Assembly: GCA_964564635.1 (NCBI GenBank)
Contig: CAZMAR010000002.1
Location: 310,001-374,000, forward strand
Length of the DNA stretch: 64,000 bases
Reading direction: 5' to 3'
Origin: Tepidaquicella sp964564635
GTDB taxonomy: Bacteria; Bacteroidota; Ignavibacteria; Tepidaquicellales; Tepidaquicellaceae
The first letter of the stretch is position 1; the number at the start of each line of letters is the position of its first letter. Under the pieces are notes generated by a model. That model did no database searches. It was not told the DNA's origin and worked only from the letters and a program-made list of their open reading frames with translations. The position numbers and the translations under genes were made by a program. Positions 1 through 8,324 of this stretch are shown piece after piece.

Positions 1-1
1 A

Positions 2-1024
2 TCCCTTCTTGAAAAACTCTTTAATTTTAAAAATGAATTTTTATGGAAATCGGATGAGGTAATAATTGCTGCTTATTTTTCTGCTGCTAATATGTCCAAA
101 TTTAATTCATTACTTGCTTCTGAGCAAGGAGATTTCTTAGCATTTGAAAAGTTTATTAATGATACCGGGATTAATGTTGACAGCAATGAGTCAATTGGAT
201 TTTTCCCGAAAAAAGATTTTTATGTATTAAATTATTCCTGGGATATAGTAAAGTATTTTCCATTTATAATTAACGAAGATTTAGAATTATTAAGTTATAA
301 TCAAAATTTAAAAAATATTTTAGATTATAAAATAATAAATCCTGAATCAGTTTATATTTCTGAGTCTGCAAAAATTTTGCCCTATTGTGTGCTTGATGCC
401 TCTGCAGGAAAGATTTTTATTGGAGACGAAGTCCAGATTGAGCCTTTTACTTATATAAAAGGTCCTGTGTATATAGGGAGTAAATCTATTATTAAGGCGG
501 AATCAAAAATTTACGGGCCGGTTTCAATTGGTTACAACTCCAGAATTGCAGGAGAATGTTCAGGAACAATTTTTCATTCTTTTGTTAATAAACAACACGA
601 TGGATTTATTGGTAATTCTTATGTAGCCGAGTTTGTAAATCTTGGTGCTGATACGGTAACAAGCAATTTAAAAAATAACTATTCTCCTATTAAAGCAAGG
701 TACCAGAAAGATTCCATCCAGTATCAGACTGGTTTGTCATTTTTCGGCAGTATAATTGGAGACCATACTAAAACAGGTATAAATACTATGCTGAATACTG
801 GTAGCATTATTGGGATTTTTGCTTTAATTGCTGGGGGTGGATTCCCTGATAAATTTATTGATTCTTTCTCCTGGTATATAACAGGTAAACCTATATCAAA
901 ATATAAAATTGATGAAGCACTACATACAGCAAAAATAGTTATGAACAGAAGGCAGGTGGAATTAACCCCTGCATACGAAAAATTAATAAGAAATGTTTAT
1001 AAAGCTTTTATCGATTCAGAATAA
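2..1024 (+). CDS. GlmU-like sugar nucleotidyltransferase family protein (5'-truncated by window edge)
   Basis: The reading frame is open from base 2, so the first in-frame ATG at 92 is internal and the true start lies outside the window. The visible 341 residues fit the C-terminal part of the Bacteroidetes GlmU-like family (TIGR03991 type), whose members run to about 390-400 residues. From about residue 115 onward there is a left-handed beta-helix of hexapeptide repeats (for example VYISESAKILPY, then IFIGDEVQIEPF and VYIGSKSIIKAE), typical of acyltransferase or sugar-nucleotide enzymes. The N-terminal nucleotidyltransferase domain is almost entirely missing here. By family it would act on a sugar-1-phosphate in the cytoplasm for cell-envelope precursors; the exact substrate is unknown. 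A secreted-protein gene follows after 89 bases. Confidence 0.8.
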   Translation, partial: SLLEKLFNFKNEFLWKSDEVIIAAYFSAANMSKFNSLLASEQGDFLAFEKFINDTGINVDSNESIGFFPKKDFYVLNYSWDIVKYFPFIINEDLELLSYNQNLKNILDYKIINPESVYISESAKILPYCVLDASAGKIFIGDEVQIEPFTYIKGPVYIGSKSIIKAESKIYGPVSIGYNSRIAGECSGTIFHSFVNKQHDGFIGNSYVAEFVNLGADTVTSNLKNNYSPIKARYQKDSIQYQTGLSFFGSIIGDHTKTGINTMLNTGSIIGIFALIAGGGFPDKFIDSFSWYITGKPISKYKIDEALHTAKIVMNRRQVELTPAYEKLIRNVYKAFIDSE

Positions 1025-1113
1025 TCTCAATTTTATAGTTATCATTTTTATTTCAAATTAATTATTAAATAATTATATTCTATATATCTAAAAACATTAA
1101 AAAGGAGAGGAAA

Positions 1114-2031
1114 ATGAAAAAATTATTACCAGTATTTTTAGTTCTTTTATTTGCGGTAACTGCATTTTCGCAGATAAAACTCCTGGAAGGTTTTGAAACG
1201 AGTGACTCTCTAAATCTTCCTCAAGGTTGGTCCAGAGTAAATAATGCTACTTTTCCAATCGATCCATGGGCGAACTGGACTGTTAGAGATACAGGCAGAT
1301 ATATACCCGGATTAGCAACAGCAAGAGCAGTTGCGCACACTGGCATTAAGTCCTGTATGGCTTCCTGGTGGTGCGGGGTTGATACTACTAATAGCAGTTA
1401 TAATACTTCTGATGCCTGGTTGATTACTAAAAGAATTAGTAATATTGAATCTTCTGATGTTCTTAAATTCTGGGCTTGTGGCGGTACTCCAGCCTGGGGA
1501 GATAGTTTACAAATTTGGGTAAGTACCACTGATTCTAACACTTACAGTTTTCTTGACCATCTTGGTACAATTGTCTGGCCCTCTGGTTCAACTTATGGTA
1601 ATTTCCAACAGTACACATACAGTTTAGCATTATTCACTGGTTCACCTAATATCTGGATTGGGTTCAGATATTATATGGATTGTGTTAATGATGGATTCTG
1701 CGTTTTTGTTGATGATGTTTTTGTCGGTAACCCTGCTGGTATTACTCAAATTGGAAATGGAACTCCGAAAACCTATGAGTTAAAACAAAATTACCCCAAT
1801 CCATTTAACCCTACAACCAACATCAGATTTGATATACCGAAAAAAAGCAATATTAGACTGGTGGTTTATAATTCTATAGGACAGGAAATTTTAGTCCTCG
1901 ATGAAGGAATGAAAGAAGCAGGAACTTATGAGTATAAATTTGATGCTTCGAATTTACCATCGGGAATTTACTTCTATCGGTTGTTTGCAGGAGATTTTGT
2001 TGATACTAAAAAGATGATTCTTGTAAAATAG
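1114..2031 (+). CDS. Secreted choice-of-anchor-J domain protein with T9SS sorting domain
   Basis: 305 residues. A signal peptide (about residues 1-19, ending TAFSQ) is followed by a jelly-roll domain that begins LLEGFETSDSLNLPQGW, the usual opening of choice-of-anchor-J / cleaved-adhesin domains (roughly 22-205). The last 80 residues form a type A T9SS sorting domain: NYPNPFNPTTNIRF, then a GQEI turn, then SGIYFYRL and a KKMILVK ending. It should be exported by Sec, carried across the outer membrane by T9SS, and released or anchored at the surface. The ATG is preceded by AAAGGAGAGG, a good Shine-Dalgarno site. A strong terminator follows. Ligand and role are unknown; binding of carbohydrate or protein is only an inference from the fold. 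Confidence 0.82.
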   Translation: MKKLLPVFLVLLFAVTAFSQIKLLEGFETSDSLNLPQGWSRVNNATFPIDPWANWTVRDTGRYIPGLATARAVAHTGIKSCMASWWCGVDTTNSSYNTSDAWLITKRISNIESSDVLKFWACGGTPAWGDSLQIWVSTTDSNTYSFLDHLGTIVWPSGSTYGNFQQYTYSLALFTGSPNIWIGFRYYMDCVNDGFCVFVDDVFVGNPAGITQIGNGTPKTYELKQNYPNPFNPTTNIRFDIPKKSNIRLVVYNSIGQEILVLDEGMKEAGTYEYKFDASNLPSGIYFYRLFAGDFVDTKKMILVK

Positions 2032-2053
2032 TTTATTTGATTTTTTAAAGAAT

Positions 2054-2096
2054 AAAAATCCCCTTTGGTTTATATTTAACTGAAGGGGATTTTTTT
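2054..2096. terminator. Bidirectional rho-independent terminator between T9SS cargo gene and prfA
   Basis: A perfect 12-bp stem (AAAAATCCCCTT at 2054-2065 with AAGGGGATTTTT at 2083-2094) encloses a 17-base loop. It has T-runs on both strands, so it can serve both convergent genes. Confidence 0.88.
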
Positions 2097-2109
2097 ATTA
2101 AAATTTTTT

Positions 2110-3183
2110 TTATATACCAGAGTTTATTAACTTTTCTGTCCTGTCAGCTGTTTTAAGTTTGTCAATTATTTCGTCCAGCTCTCCCTCCATTATTTCTGAC
2201 AAATTATATAGAGTTAATCCTATTCTGTGATCTGTTACACGGTTTTGTGGAAAATTGTATGTCCTTATTTTTTCGCTTCTGTCTCCTGATTTAACCATCA
2301 TCCTTCTTTTTTCTGTAATTTCCTTGTCTCTTTTTTCAAGTTCTATTTCATAAAGCCTTGAACGCAACACCTTCATTGCCTTGTTTTTATTTTTAAGTTG
2401 TGACCTTTCATCCTGACACTGTACTACTATTCCTGTTGGAATGTGCGTAATTCTTATGGCAGTTTCTACTTTATTTACATTCTGGCCCCCTGCACCGCCG
2501 GAGCGGAATACATCGATTTTTAGGTCATTTTCATTTATTTCAATATCAACATCTTCAGCCTCAGGTAACACCGCTACTGATGCTGCAGAGGTATGCACTC
2601 TACCGCTTGCTTCTGTTATTGGAATGCGTTGAACCCTGTGTACTCCACTTTCATATTTTAGCTCACCATAAGCGCCTTTAGTGTTTATAGAAATTATAAC
2701 TTCTTTTAAGGCACCAGGTATAGAGGATTCTGTAAAATTAATTAATTCATAATTCCAGCCCCTACGGATGAAATATTTTGTGTACATCCTGTATAAATCC
2801 GCAGCAAATAGAGCAGCTTCCTCTCCTCCGGTACCAGCCCTTATTTCCATTATTGCTGATTTCTCATCGGAAGGATCACGGGGAATTAATAATTCTTTTA
2901 TGTTTATTTCTAATTTATTTAATTTACTTTTTAAATGTTCTTCTTCTTCTTTTGCAAGTTCTTTTAATTCATTTTCCTTTGACTCCTGAATTAGAGATTT
3001 AGTTGCTTCAAGTTCTTTCTTTATTTTCAGATATTCATTATATAAATTTACTATCTCAGTTAAGTTAGAGTACTCTTTTGATAGTTTTATAAATTCTTCT
3101 TGATTTGAAATAATTTCTGGTTTGGACAGTAATTTTCCTATTTCAGAATATCTTTCTTTAACTTTTTCTAATTTATCAAACAT
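2110..3183 (-). CDS. prfA: Peptide chain release factor 1
   Basis: 357 residues, normal length for RF1. It recognises UAA and UAG stop codons in the ribosomal A site and triggers peptide release. The stop-codon-reading tripeptide PIT lies at residues 188-190 (PxT class, not the SPF of RF2), within HRVQRIPITEASGRVHTSA. The catalytic GGQ motif is at 232-234 in RSGGAGGQNVNKVETA, and the family signature TDHRIGLTLYNL is near the C-terminus. The gene starts 3 bases after the stop of a small membrane-protein gene, so the two are probably co-transcribed. It converges on the upstream T9SS gene across a shared terminator. Confidence 0.97.
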   Translation of the reverse strand: MFDKLEKVKERYSEIGKLLSKPEIISNQEEFIKLSKEYSNLTEIVNLYNEYLKIKKELEATKSLIQESKENELKELAKEEEEHLKSKLNKLEINIKELLIPRDPSDEKSAIMEIRAGTGGEEAALFAADLYRMYTKYFIRRGWNYELINFTESSIPGALKEVIISINTKGAYGELKYESGVHRVQRIPITEASGRVHTSAASVAVLPEAEDVDIEINENDLKIDVFRSGGAGGQNVNKVETAIRITHIPTGIVVQCQDERSQLKNKNKAMKVLRSRLYEIELEKRDKEITEKRRMMVKSGDRSEKIRTYNFPQNRVTDHRIGLTLYNLSEIMEGELDEIIDKLKTADRTEKLINSGI

Positions 3184-3186
3184 TTT

Positions 3187-3552
3187 TTAGTAAATATTTC
3201 TACTTATTAAAAAATCTTTTACTTCCTGTCGTTGTAAATGTATAAGGTTTATTATTCCAAATACTGTTACTACAATATTTCCAGTTAATATAGATATAAC
3301 CTCCAGAATTGCTGCGGTTTGGAGTGTGTTGAATGTATTCTTTTGATTCAAATTATTGAGTTTATCATACGCAATGTAATCTAATATGGAAACAATTGTG
3401 CAATATATTGGTAGTATTACTATTACACATCCACAGCCGCAGGTTAGGGAACCGAATATAATTGTTGCAATCAATCCTAACCCACCGTAAATGATACTCA
3501 ATATTGAAGATGTTAAGTATAAAGCTTTACTAACTCTTAATTCTGAAGGCAT
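3187..3552 (-). CDS. Small membrane protein of unknown function
   Basis: 121 residues, mostly hydrophobic, with about four predicted membrane segments (around residues 12-33, 35-58, 78-95 and 90-106, the last two hard to separate). A cysteine-rich LTCGCGC motif sits near residue 37 at the start of the second segment. No catalytic motif was recognised. The topology resembles small DUF4870- or TM2-like membrane proteins, but I cannot assign a family. It lies 3 bases upstream of prfA on the same strand, which suggests co-expression rather than a functional link. Confidence 0.6.
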   Translation of the reverse strand: MPSELRVSKALYLTSSILSIIYGGLGLIATIIFGSLTCGCGCVIVILPIYCTIVSILDYIAYDKLNNLNQKNTFNTLQTAAILEVISILTGNIVVTVFGIINLIHLQRQEVKDFLISRNIY

Positions 3553-3623
3553 TTAAAAAATTAAATATAATTTAATAATTTTATTGTAAACAAAAATTTT
3601 AATCGGGAATTGATAATTTAATG

Positions 3624-4031
3624 CTATCTAAAGATTGCTTTTATACTTCCCCAGGTATCTTTTATACCGGAAACCGAATAAACAACAGTTATTGTATTTG
3701 AATAAACATAACTACCACCGGGTTTAACGCATTTTAATCTGTAATAATAAATTGAGGAACTTTCGAGTCGTACTAATGAATTATCAAGATATGAATAAAA
3801 GGAATTATTGCCAGTTGCGTTTATTGTATTAATGTATATAAAATTGTTTGGATTGTTTGCACTTCTCTCAATTTGGAAGTATGAAGTACCACCCTCATCA
3901 CCGGTTTTCCATTCAAGTAAAACGCCGTCCTGCGTGGATTTTCCTGTAAAATATTGTATGGTTAAATCCGCAAATGCAATTGCCGTGATTAAAACAATCA
4001 AGCCAAAAGTACAAAGTATAACTTTTCTCAT
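3624..4031 (-). CDS. Small exported fibronectin-III-like protein
   Basis: I place the start at the ATG at 4031, giving MRKVILC and a clean signal peptide ending near AIAFA; an upstream ATG at 4055 would add eight residues. The mature part (about 115 residues) is one beta-sandwich domain with the Bacteroidetes FnIII-like pattern: VLLEWKTGDE, YFQIERSANNPNNFIYI, YSYLDNS, YYYRLKCV. Unlike the other secreted proteins here it has no YPNPFN sorting domain and ends in a short tail TWGSIKAIFR. Its role is unknown. It is transcribed leftward and separated from the membrane-protein gene by about 70 AT-rich bases. Confidence 0.6.
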   Translation of the reverse strand: MRKVILCTFGLIVLITAIAFADLTIQYFTGKSTQDGVLLEWKTGDEGGTSYFQIERSANNPNNFIYINTINATGNNSFYSYLDNSLVRLESSSIYYYRLKCVKPGGSYVYSNTITVVYSVSGIKDTWGSIKAIFR

Positions 4032-4220
4032 ATCTAAATTTTGTAAAATATACAATAGGTATTTTAAAAAAACAAGGGTTTTTTAAAAATATTTTTATTT
4101 AATTAAATATATCACAAACCCCATTTCTACCCCCAAAACATACATTTTTTCTATTCCTATATGCATTAAGATTAAAAAAATATTTATGTAAGTTTATTAT
4201 TTATTATCTGGTATTATAAA

Positions 4221-5165
4221 ATGATTAATAAAAACAAAATCTTTTTAATTGGAGCTGATTCAGGAGGGACTCTGCTAAGAATTAGAATTTTATTCCCATA
4301 CTCAAAAAAAAGTATAAACCAAAATTTTAAAAGTATCCATTTAAATACTTATGGCGTAAAATTTTATTGTGATTATATTTCTAAAATTTTTAATGATATA
4401 TTAAAAGAAAGAAAATTAACCTGGAAGTCCTGCGAAGGAATTTGTCTGGCAGTTGCAGGAGCAAGGACAAATAAAATAAAAAGTGAGATAAAAAGTACAA
4501 TAAAAAAAATATTTAATATAGATAACATTTTTATAATTTCTGATGCAGAAGCATTAATTGCATCCGCTTTTAACGAGTCAGATGGTGCTATTATAATTGC
4601 TGGTACCGGTTCTGTAATTTACATTAAATATAGAAATAAATTGTTTCACACCGGCGGCTGGGGAAGAATAATAGGTGATGCAGGAAGTGGCTTTGAAATA
4701 GGAAAAATTATATTGCAAAAACTGACGGCTGAATATGATTTTTATGGTGGTAAAGCAAAGAGTAAGTACTTGATGGAAATTGAAAAGAAGTTCGGGCTTG
4801 GTAGTAATAATATAATTGAAAAAATATACCATAAAAATTTTAATATTGCATCACTTGCACAGTTTGTTATAGAACTTGCAAATAAAGGAGAAAAAAATTG
4901 CCGTCAATTACTTAAAAGTCAGGCTGAAAAACTTATCCAGCAGTTAAATGCTGTTTTAAAATTAAGGCAAGTATCAACGAAGCTTGACATTGCTTTAGCG
5001 GGTGGATTGTTGGAGAATGAAAATTATTATTCTAAATTGATAAAACAAAAAATAAAAATTAGATTTAAGAATGAATTAAATTTACTTGAAAAAAAATTTT
5101 CATCAATAGAAGGAGCAGTAAATCTTGCTTTTAAAAAATTTATTAATATCAAAAATATAGAATAA
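4221..5165 (+). CDS. BadF/BadG/BcrA/BcrD-type ATPase, N-acetylglucosamine kinase-like
   Basis: 314 residues with the ASKHA fold seen in GlcNAc kinases and the BadF ATPase family. Visible landmarks are phosphate-1 loop GADSGGT (11-17), a catalytic-type Asp in SDAEAL (D108), phosphate-2 loop IIAGTGS (125-131), GGWGRIIGDAGSGF (145-158) and a late ALAGGLLEN adenosine motif. The likely reaction is ATP-dependent phosphorylation of an amino sugar in the cytoplasm, as in cell-wall sugar recycling; the substrate is inferred from family only. The gene is followed after 5 bases by guaA, so the two probably form one transcript. Confidence 0.75.
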   Translation: MINKNKIFLIGADSGGTLLRIRILFPYSKKSINQNFKSIHLNTYGVKFYCDYISKIFNDILKERKLTWKSCEGICLAVAGARTNKIKSEIKSTIKKIFNIDNIFIISDAEALIASAFNESDGAIIIAGTGSVIYIKYRNKLFHTGGWGRIIGDAGSGFEIGKIILQKLTAEYDFYGGKAKSKYLMEIEKKFGLGSNNIIEKIYHKNFNIASLAQFVIELANKGEKNCRQLLKSQAEKLIQQLNAVLKLRQVSTKLDIALAGGLLENENYYSKLIKQKIKIRFKNELNLLEKKFSSIEGAVNLAFKKFINIKNIE

Positions 5166-5170
5166 ATAAT

Positions 5171-6754
5171 ATGCAAACCGATTTTATACTAATTCTTGAT
5201 TTTGGTTCTCAGTATACTCAATTGATTGCAAGGCGGATAAGAGAACTTTCAGTTTATTCTGAAATACATCCATATAATGAACCACTTAAAAATATTCTTT
5301 CTTCAAAACCGAACTATAAATTAAAGGGGGTAATTTTTTCCGGAGGTCCTGCAAGTGTTTTTGAAAAAGATTCTCCTAAAATTTCATTAGAATATTTAAA
5401 TTATTTTATCTCGAATAAAATTCCCGTACTTGGAATTTGTTATGGGATGCATCTGATAGTACATTTGCTCGGAGGAATTATTACGAAGTCAAAAGTAAAA
5501 GAATATGGGCATACGATTATAAAGTTGAAAAGAAATAGTAAACTGTTTAAGCAGGTTTTAAAGAAAACATTGAACCTAAAAGTGTGGATGAGTCATGGTG
5601 ATTCTATACATAAATTACCTGAGGAACTGATTGTTACTTCTTTAAGTCAGAATAATATAATCAGTAGTTTTGAAAATTTGAATAAGAATATTTATGGCAT
5701 TCAGTTTCATCCTGAAGTTCACCATACAGACTTTGGAAAAGAAATAATAAAAGAATTTGTTTTTAAAATATGCGAAGTAAAAAATTTATTTAAACCTTCT
5801 TCTTTTATTAAAGAAAAGGTAGAGAGTATAAAAAATGAAATTAAAAATAATTATGCTATTCTCGGGTTAAGTGGTGGGGTTGATTCTTCTGTTGCTGCAG
5901 TCATTGTTCATAAAGCTATTAAAGATAGATTAATTTGCATCCATATTGATACAGGTTTGATGAGAAAAAATGAAAGTAAGGAAATAATGAAGTTCTTCAG
6001 AAAGAATTTTAGAATGAATCTTCATTTTGTTAACGCAGAAAATCTATTTTTGAAAAAACTTAAAGGAATAAAAGACCCCGAAGCTAAAAGAAAAATAATT
6101 GGGAAAACATTCATTGATGTTTTTGAAAAGGAAGCCCGAAAAATCAGGGAAGAAAAAGGAAATGTAAATTTTCTTGTGCAAGGAACCTTATATCCAGATG
6201 TAATTGAATCAGTTTCTTTTAAAGGTCCTTCCGTTACAATTAAATCTCATCATAATGTTGGAGGCTTACCGGAGAAAATGAATTTAAAACTTATAGAACC
6301 ACTTAGAGAACTTTTTAAAGATGAGGTTAGATATATTGGAAGTGTACTTGGAATTCCACCGGATATATTGAGAAGACATCCATTTCCAGGTCCTGGTTTA
6401 GCAATAAGAATTATTGGAGATGTAACAAAAGAAAAACTGCAATTACTTAGAGAGGTAGATGATATTTATATATCATCATTAAAACAGTTTAACCTGTATG
6501 ATAAAATCTGGCAGGCATTTGCTGTGCTGTTACCAGTTAGAAGTGTTGGTGTGATGGGAGACCATAGAAGTTATGAAAATGTGATTTGCTTGAGAGCGGT
6601 TACTTCTTTAGACGGTATGACTGCTGATTTTTATCTTTTTGAAAAAGAGTTTCTAACTTTTATATCAAATAAAATAATTAATACCATTAAAGGGATTAAC
6701 AGAGTTGTTTACGATATTACTTCTAAACCACCGGCAACAATAGAATGGGAATAA
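5171..6754 (+). CDS. guaA: GMP synthase (glutamine-hydrolysing)
   Basis: 527 residues, full length. It converts XMP to GMP using ATP and ammonia released from glutamine. The N-terminal class I amidotransferase domain carries Cys90 in GICYGMH and the His180/Glu182 pair in QFHPEVHH. The ATP-pyrophosphatase P-loop SGGVDSS is at 234-240. The C-terminal dimerisation domain has the expected RHPFPGPGLAIRI and the ending KPPATIEWE. It starts 5 bases after the kinase gene. No unusual features. Confidence 0.97.
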   Translation: MQTDFILILDFGSQYTQLIARRIRELSVYSEIHPYNEPLKNILSSKPNYKLKGVIFSGGPASVFEKDSPKISLEYLNYFISNKIPVLGICYGMHLIVHLLGGIITKSKVKEYGHTIIKLKRNSKLFKQVLKKTLNLKVWMSHGDSIHKLPEELIVTSLSQNNIISSFENLNKNIYGIQFHPEVHHTDFGKEIIKEFVFKICEVKNLFKPSSFIKEKVESIKNEIKNNYAILGLSGGVDSSVAAVIVHKAIKDRLICIHIDTGLMRKNESKEIMKFFRKNFRMNLHFVNAENLFLKKLKGIKDPEAKRKIIGKTFIDVFEKEARKIREEKGNVNFLVQGTLYPDVIESVSFKGPSVTIKSHHNVGGLPEKMNLKLIEPLRELFKDEVRYIGSVLGIPPDILRRHPFPGPGLAIRIIGDVTKEKLQLLREVDDIYISSLKQFNLYDKIWQAFAVLLPVRSVGVMGDHRSYENVICLRAVTSLDGMTADFYLFEKEFLTFISNKIINTIKGINRVVYDITSKPPATIEWE

Positions 6755-6812
6755 ATTAATATTTAACTGATATTTAATTAATATCATATTAAAATTAATA
6801 AACAAATTATTT

Positions 6813-6893
6813 AAAGTGTCTATTTTTTGAAACATTGGTATAGTTTTTGCTAAAAACCCCTAAAAAATTAATAAAAAAAGTGTCTACTTTTTT
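6813..6893 (+). repeat. Pair of direct repeats upstream of the lipoprotein/LysM operon
   Basis: AAAGTGTCTATTTTTT at 6813-6828 recurs as AAAGTGTCTACTTTTTT at 6877-6893, 64 bases downstream. Both copies lie just upstream of the promoter at 6904-6934. They could be binding sites for a regulator; this is an inference from position and identity only. Confidence 0.45.
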
Positions 6894-6903
6894 AGAATAT
6901 GAC

Positions 6904-6934
6904 TTGACAAGTAAAAAGATATAATATATATTTG
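6904..6934 (+). promoter_or_regulatory. Promoter of the lipoprotein/LysM operon (Bacteroidetes-type)
   Basis: TATATTTG at 6927-6934 matches the Bacteroidetes -7 consensus TAnnTTTG. TTGACA at 6904-6909 lies 17 bases upstream and supplies the -33/-35 element. The predicted 5' leader is about 45-50 bases and carries a strong ribosome binding site AGGAGGT (6974-6980), 7 bases before the ATG at 6988. This is the clearest promoter in the window and fits a highly expressed envelope protein. Confidence 0.65.
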
Positions 6935-6987
6935 AACTGTATTTAATTAACTAAATTTTAAAAAAGCCAAAACAGGAGGTATCACTA

Positions 6988-7248
6988 ATGGCAAGACTAA
7001 AAAAGATGTCACTCATTCTGTTATGCTCCGCGTTCATCTCCGGTTTATTCCTAACTGGTTGTGGCGGCGGAATAACGCAAGAGCAATGGAATGAATTACA
7101 AAATCTTAAGGAGCAAATCAAATCCTTAGAAAATGAAAAAGCTACGAAGGAAGGTGAAAAGAAGAAAATTGAAGGACAGATTAAGCAAAAAGATGACCAG
7201 TTGAACAAATTGCAAAAGGATATTGAAACTCTTAAGAACTGCAAGTAA
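6988..7248 (+). CDS. Small coiled-coil lipoprotein
   Basis: 86 residues. An N-terminal type II signal peptide ends in the lipobox LTGC with the lipid-carrying Cys25, followed by GGG. The rest (about 30-85) is one continuous amphipathic coiled coil rich in Lys, Glu and Gln, ending in NCK. Size and layout recall Lpp/OprI-type envelope lipoproteins, though there is no clear homology. It has a strong Shine-Dalgarno site and a clear promoter, and is followed after 52 bases by a LysM coiled-coil protein, so the pair probably works at the interface of outer membrane and peptidoglycan. Function is inferred. Confidence 0.78.
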   Translation: MARLKKMSLILLCSAFISGLFLTGCGGGITQEQWNELQNLKEQIKSLENEKATKEGEKKKIEGQIKQKDDQLNKLQKDIETLKNCK

Positions 7249-7300
7249 TCCATTTCATTAAACTAAAAGTTTTAAAAATTTAAAAAGGAGATTAAAGAAA

Positions 7301-8203
7301 ATGAAGTTACACAAATTGTTAATCGTGTTATTCGCTTTCTCCTTAATTTTCGGTTTTGCATATTCCGCATACGCCCAGGAAGAAGAACCTTGGGAAAATT
7401 ATACCGAAGAACAATACCTGAAGGAGAAAGGTGAATATGAACAAACAATTTCTAATCTAAACGAAGAAATTAAAGCGCTTGATAATGAAATTAAGGCATT
7501 GGATGCAACATTAAAGGATAAAAATGAAAAGGTAAAGAAAGCAGAAGATGAATTAAAATCTTATGGTGACCCAGCTGCTTACAAGAAAGATTTTGAAGAA
7601 GCAGAAAAAATCATCAACACCCAAAAAGACAAATCAGGAAAGACTCCAGAAGAAGCTGAAAAGATGTTAGCAGCTCTTGAAAAGAGTCCTTTCAAATGCA
7701 CTGGTGACTATGCATCAAGAATTGCAAAGATGAAAAAAGAATTAGATGCATGGAAGAATCCTCCAAAGAAGACTGATGAATATACAGTTGTAAAAGGTGA
7801 CTGCTTATGGAAAATTTCTGACAAGTTCTACAAAGAACCAAAAGCTTGGTTTGCAATTTGGGAAAAGAATAAAGAAGGAGTAAAAGCAGCTCCTCCAAAA
7901 GTTCCTAAAACTATTAAGAACCCCAATTTAATTTATCCTGGCCAAGTTCTTGTTATCCCAGCATTGACTGATGCTGAAAAGAAAGCAGCAGTTGAAAAGA
8001 CAAAGAAATACAAGAATAAATGGCATAAGAAAAGAAAAGTTGTAAAGAAAGAAGCAACCGAAGAAAAGAAAGATGCAAAGAAGGAAGAAAAGAAAGACGT
8101 AAAGAAAGATGAAAAGAAAGACGTAAAGAAGGATGAAAAGAAGAAAGACGAAAAGAAAGATGTAAAGAAGGATGAAAAGAAGAAAGACGAAAAGAAGAAT
8201 TAA
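7301..8203 (+). CDS. Exported coiled-coil and LysM-domain protein with Lys/Asp/Glu-rich repeat tail
   Basis: 300 residues. A signal peptide (1-26, ending AYAQ) is followed by a coiled coil (about 38-85), a second helical stretch, and one LysM peptidoglycan-binding domain (about 161-220, from YTVVKGDCLWKISDKFY to YPGQVLVIP). The tail after about residue 245 is a low-complexity string of KKDEKKDV-type units encoded by 39-base tandem repeats. LysM domains bind GlcNAc-X-GlcNAc in peptidoglycan; a highly charged tail could contact teichoic-acid-like polymers, nucleic acid or protein (inference). AAAGGAG precedes the start. It shares a transcript with the lipoprotein upstream and ends at a strong terminator. 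Confidence 0.85.
   Translation: MKLHKLLIVLFAFSLIFGFAYSAYAQEEEPWENYTEEQYLKEKGEYEQTISNLNEEIKALDNEIKALDATLKDKNEKVKKAEDELKSYGDPAAYKKDFEEAEKIINTQKDKSGKTPEEAEKMLAALEKSPFKCTGDYASRIAKMKKELDAWKNPPKKTDEYTVVKGDCLWKISDKFYKEPKAWFAIWEKNKEGVKAAPPKVPKTIKNPNLIYPGQVLVIPALTDAEKKAAVEKTKKYKNKWHKKRKVVKKEATEEKKDAKKEEKKDVKKDEKKDVKKDEKKKDEKKDVKKDEKKKDEKKN
8123..8196 (+). repeat. 39-base in-frame tandem repeat in the LysM-protein tail
   Basis: Two identical 35-base copies (8123-8157 and 8162-8196) are spaced 39 bases, or 13 codons, apart. They encode VKKDEKKKDEKKD-type units. Shorter, less regular copies precede them from about 8064. Such repeats can change in number by slippage. Confidence 0.75.
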
Positions 8204-8229
8204 CATATATAAATAGTGTCTTTTCCAAG

Positions 8230-8269
8230 AAGCCCTTATGTCGTATGTGCATAAGGGCTTTTATTTTTT
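8230..8269 (+). terminator. Rho-independent terminator of the lipoprotein/LysM operon
   Basis: A perfect 11-bp stem (AAGCCCTTATG at 8230-8240 with CATAAGGGCTT at 8250-8260) has a 9-base loop and is followed by a T-rich run. Confidence 0.92.
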
Positions 8270-8324
8270 ATTAAATCATTTTAAATTTATATATTAATAA
8301 ATCATCAGAAAGGAGAAAATAGAA

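Noticed and set aside
6904..6925. TTGACA with TATAAT at 6920-6925 as a classical promoter
   Set aside because: The spacing is only 10 bases. TATATTTG at 6927 with 17-base spacing fits better.
8064..8203. CRISPR-like or intergenic repeat
   Set aside because: The repeats are inside the LysM protein's coding sequence and in frame; the opposite-strand open frames here are composition artefacts.
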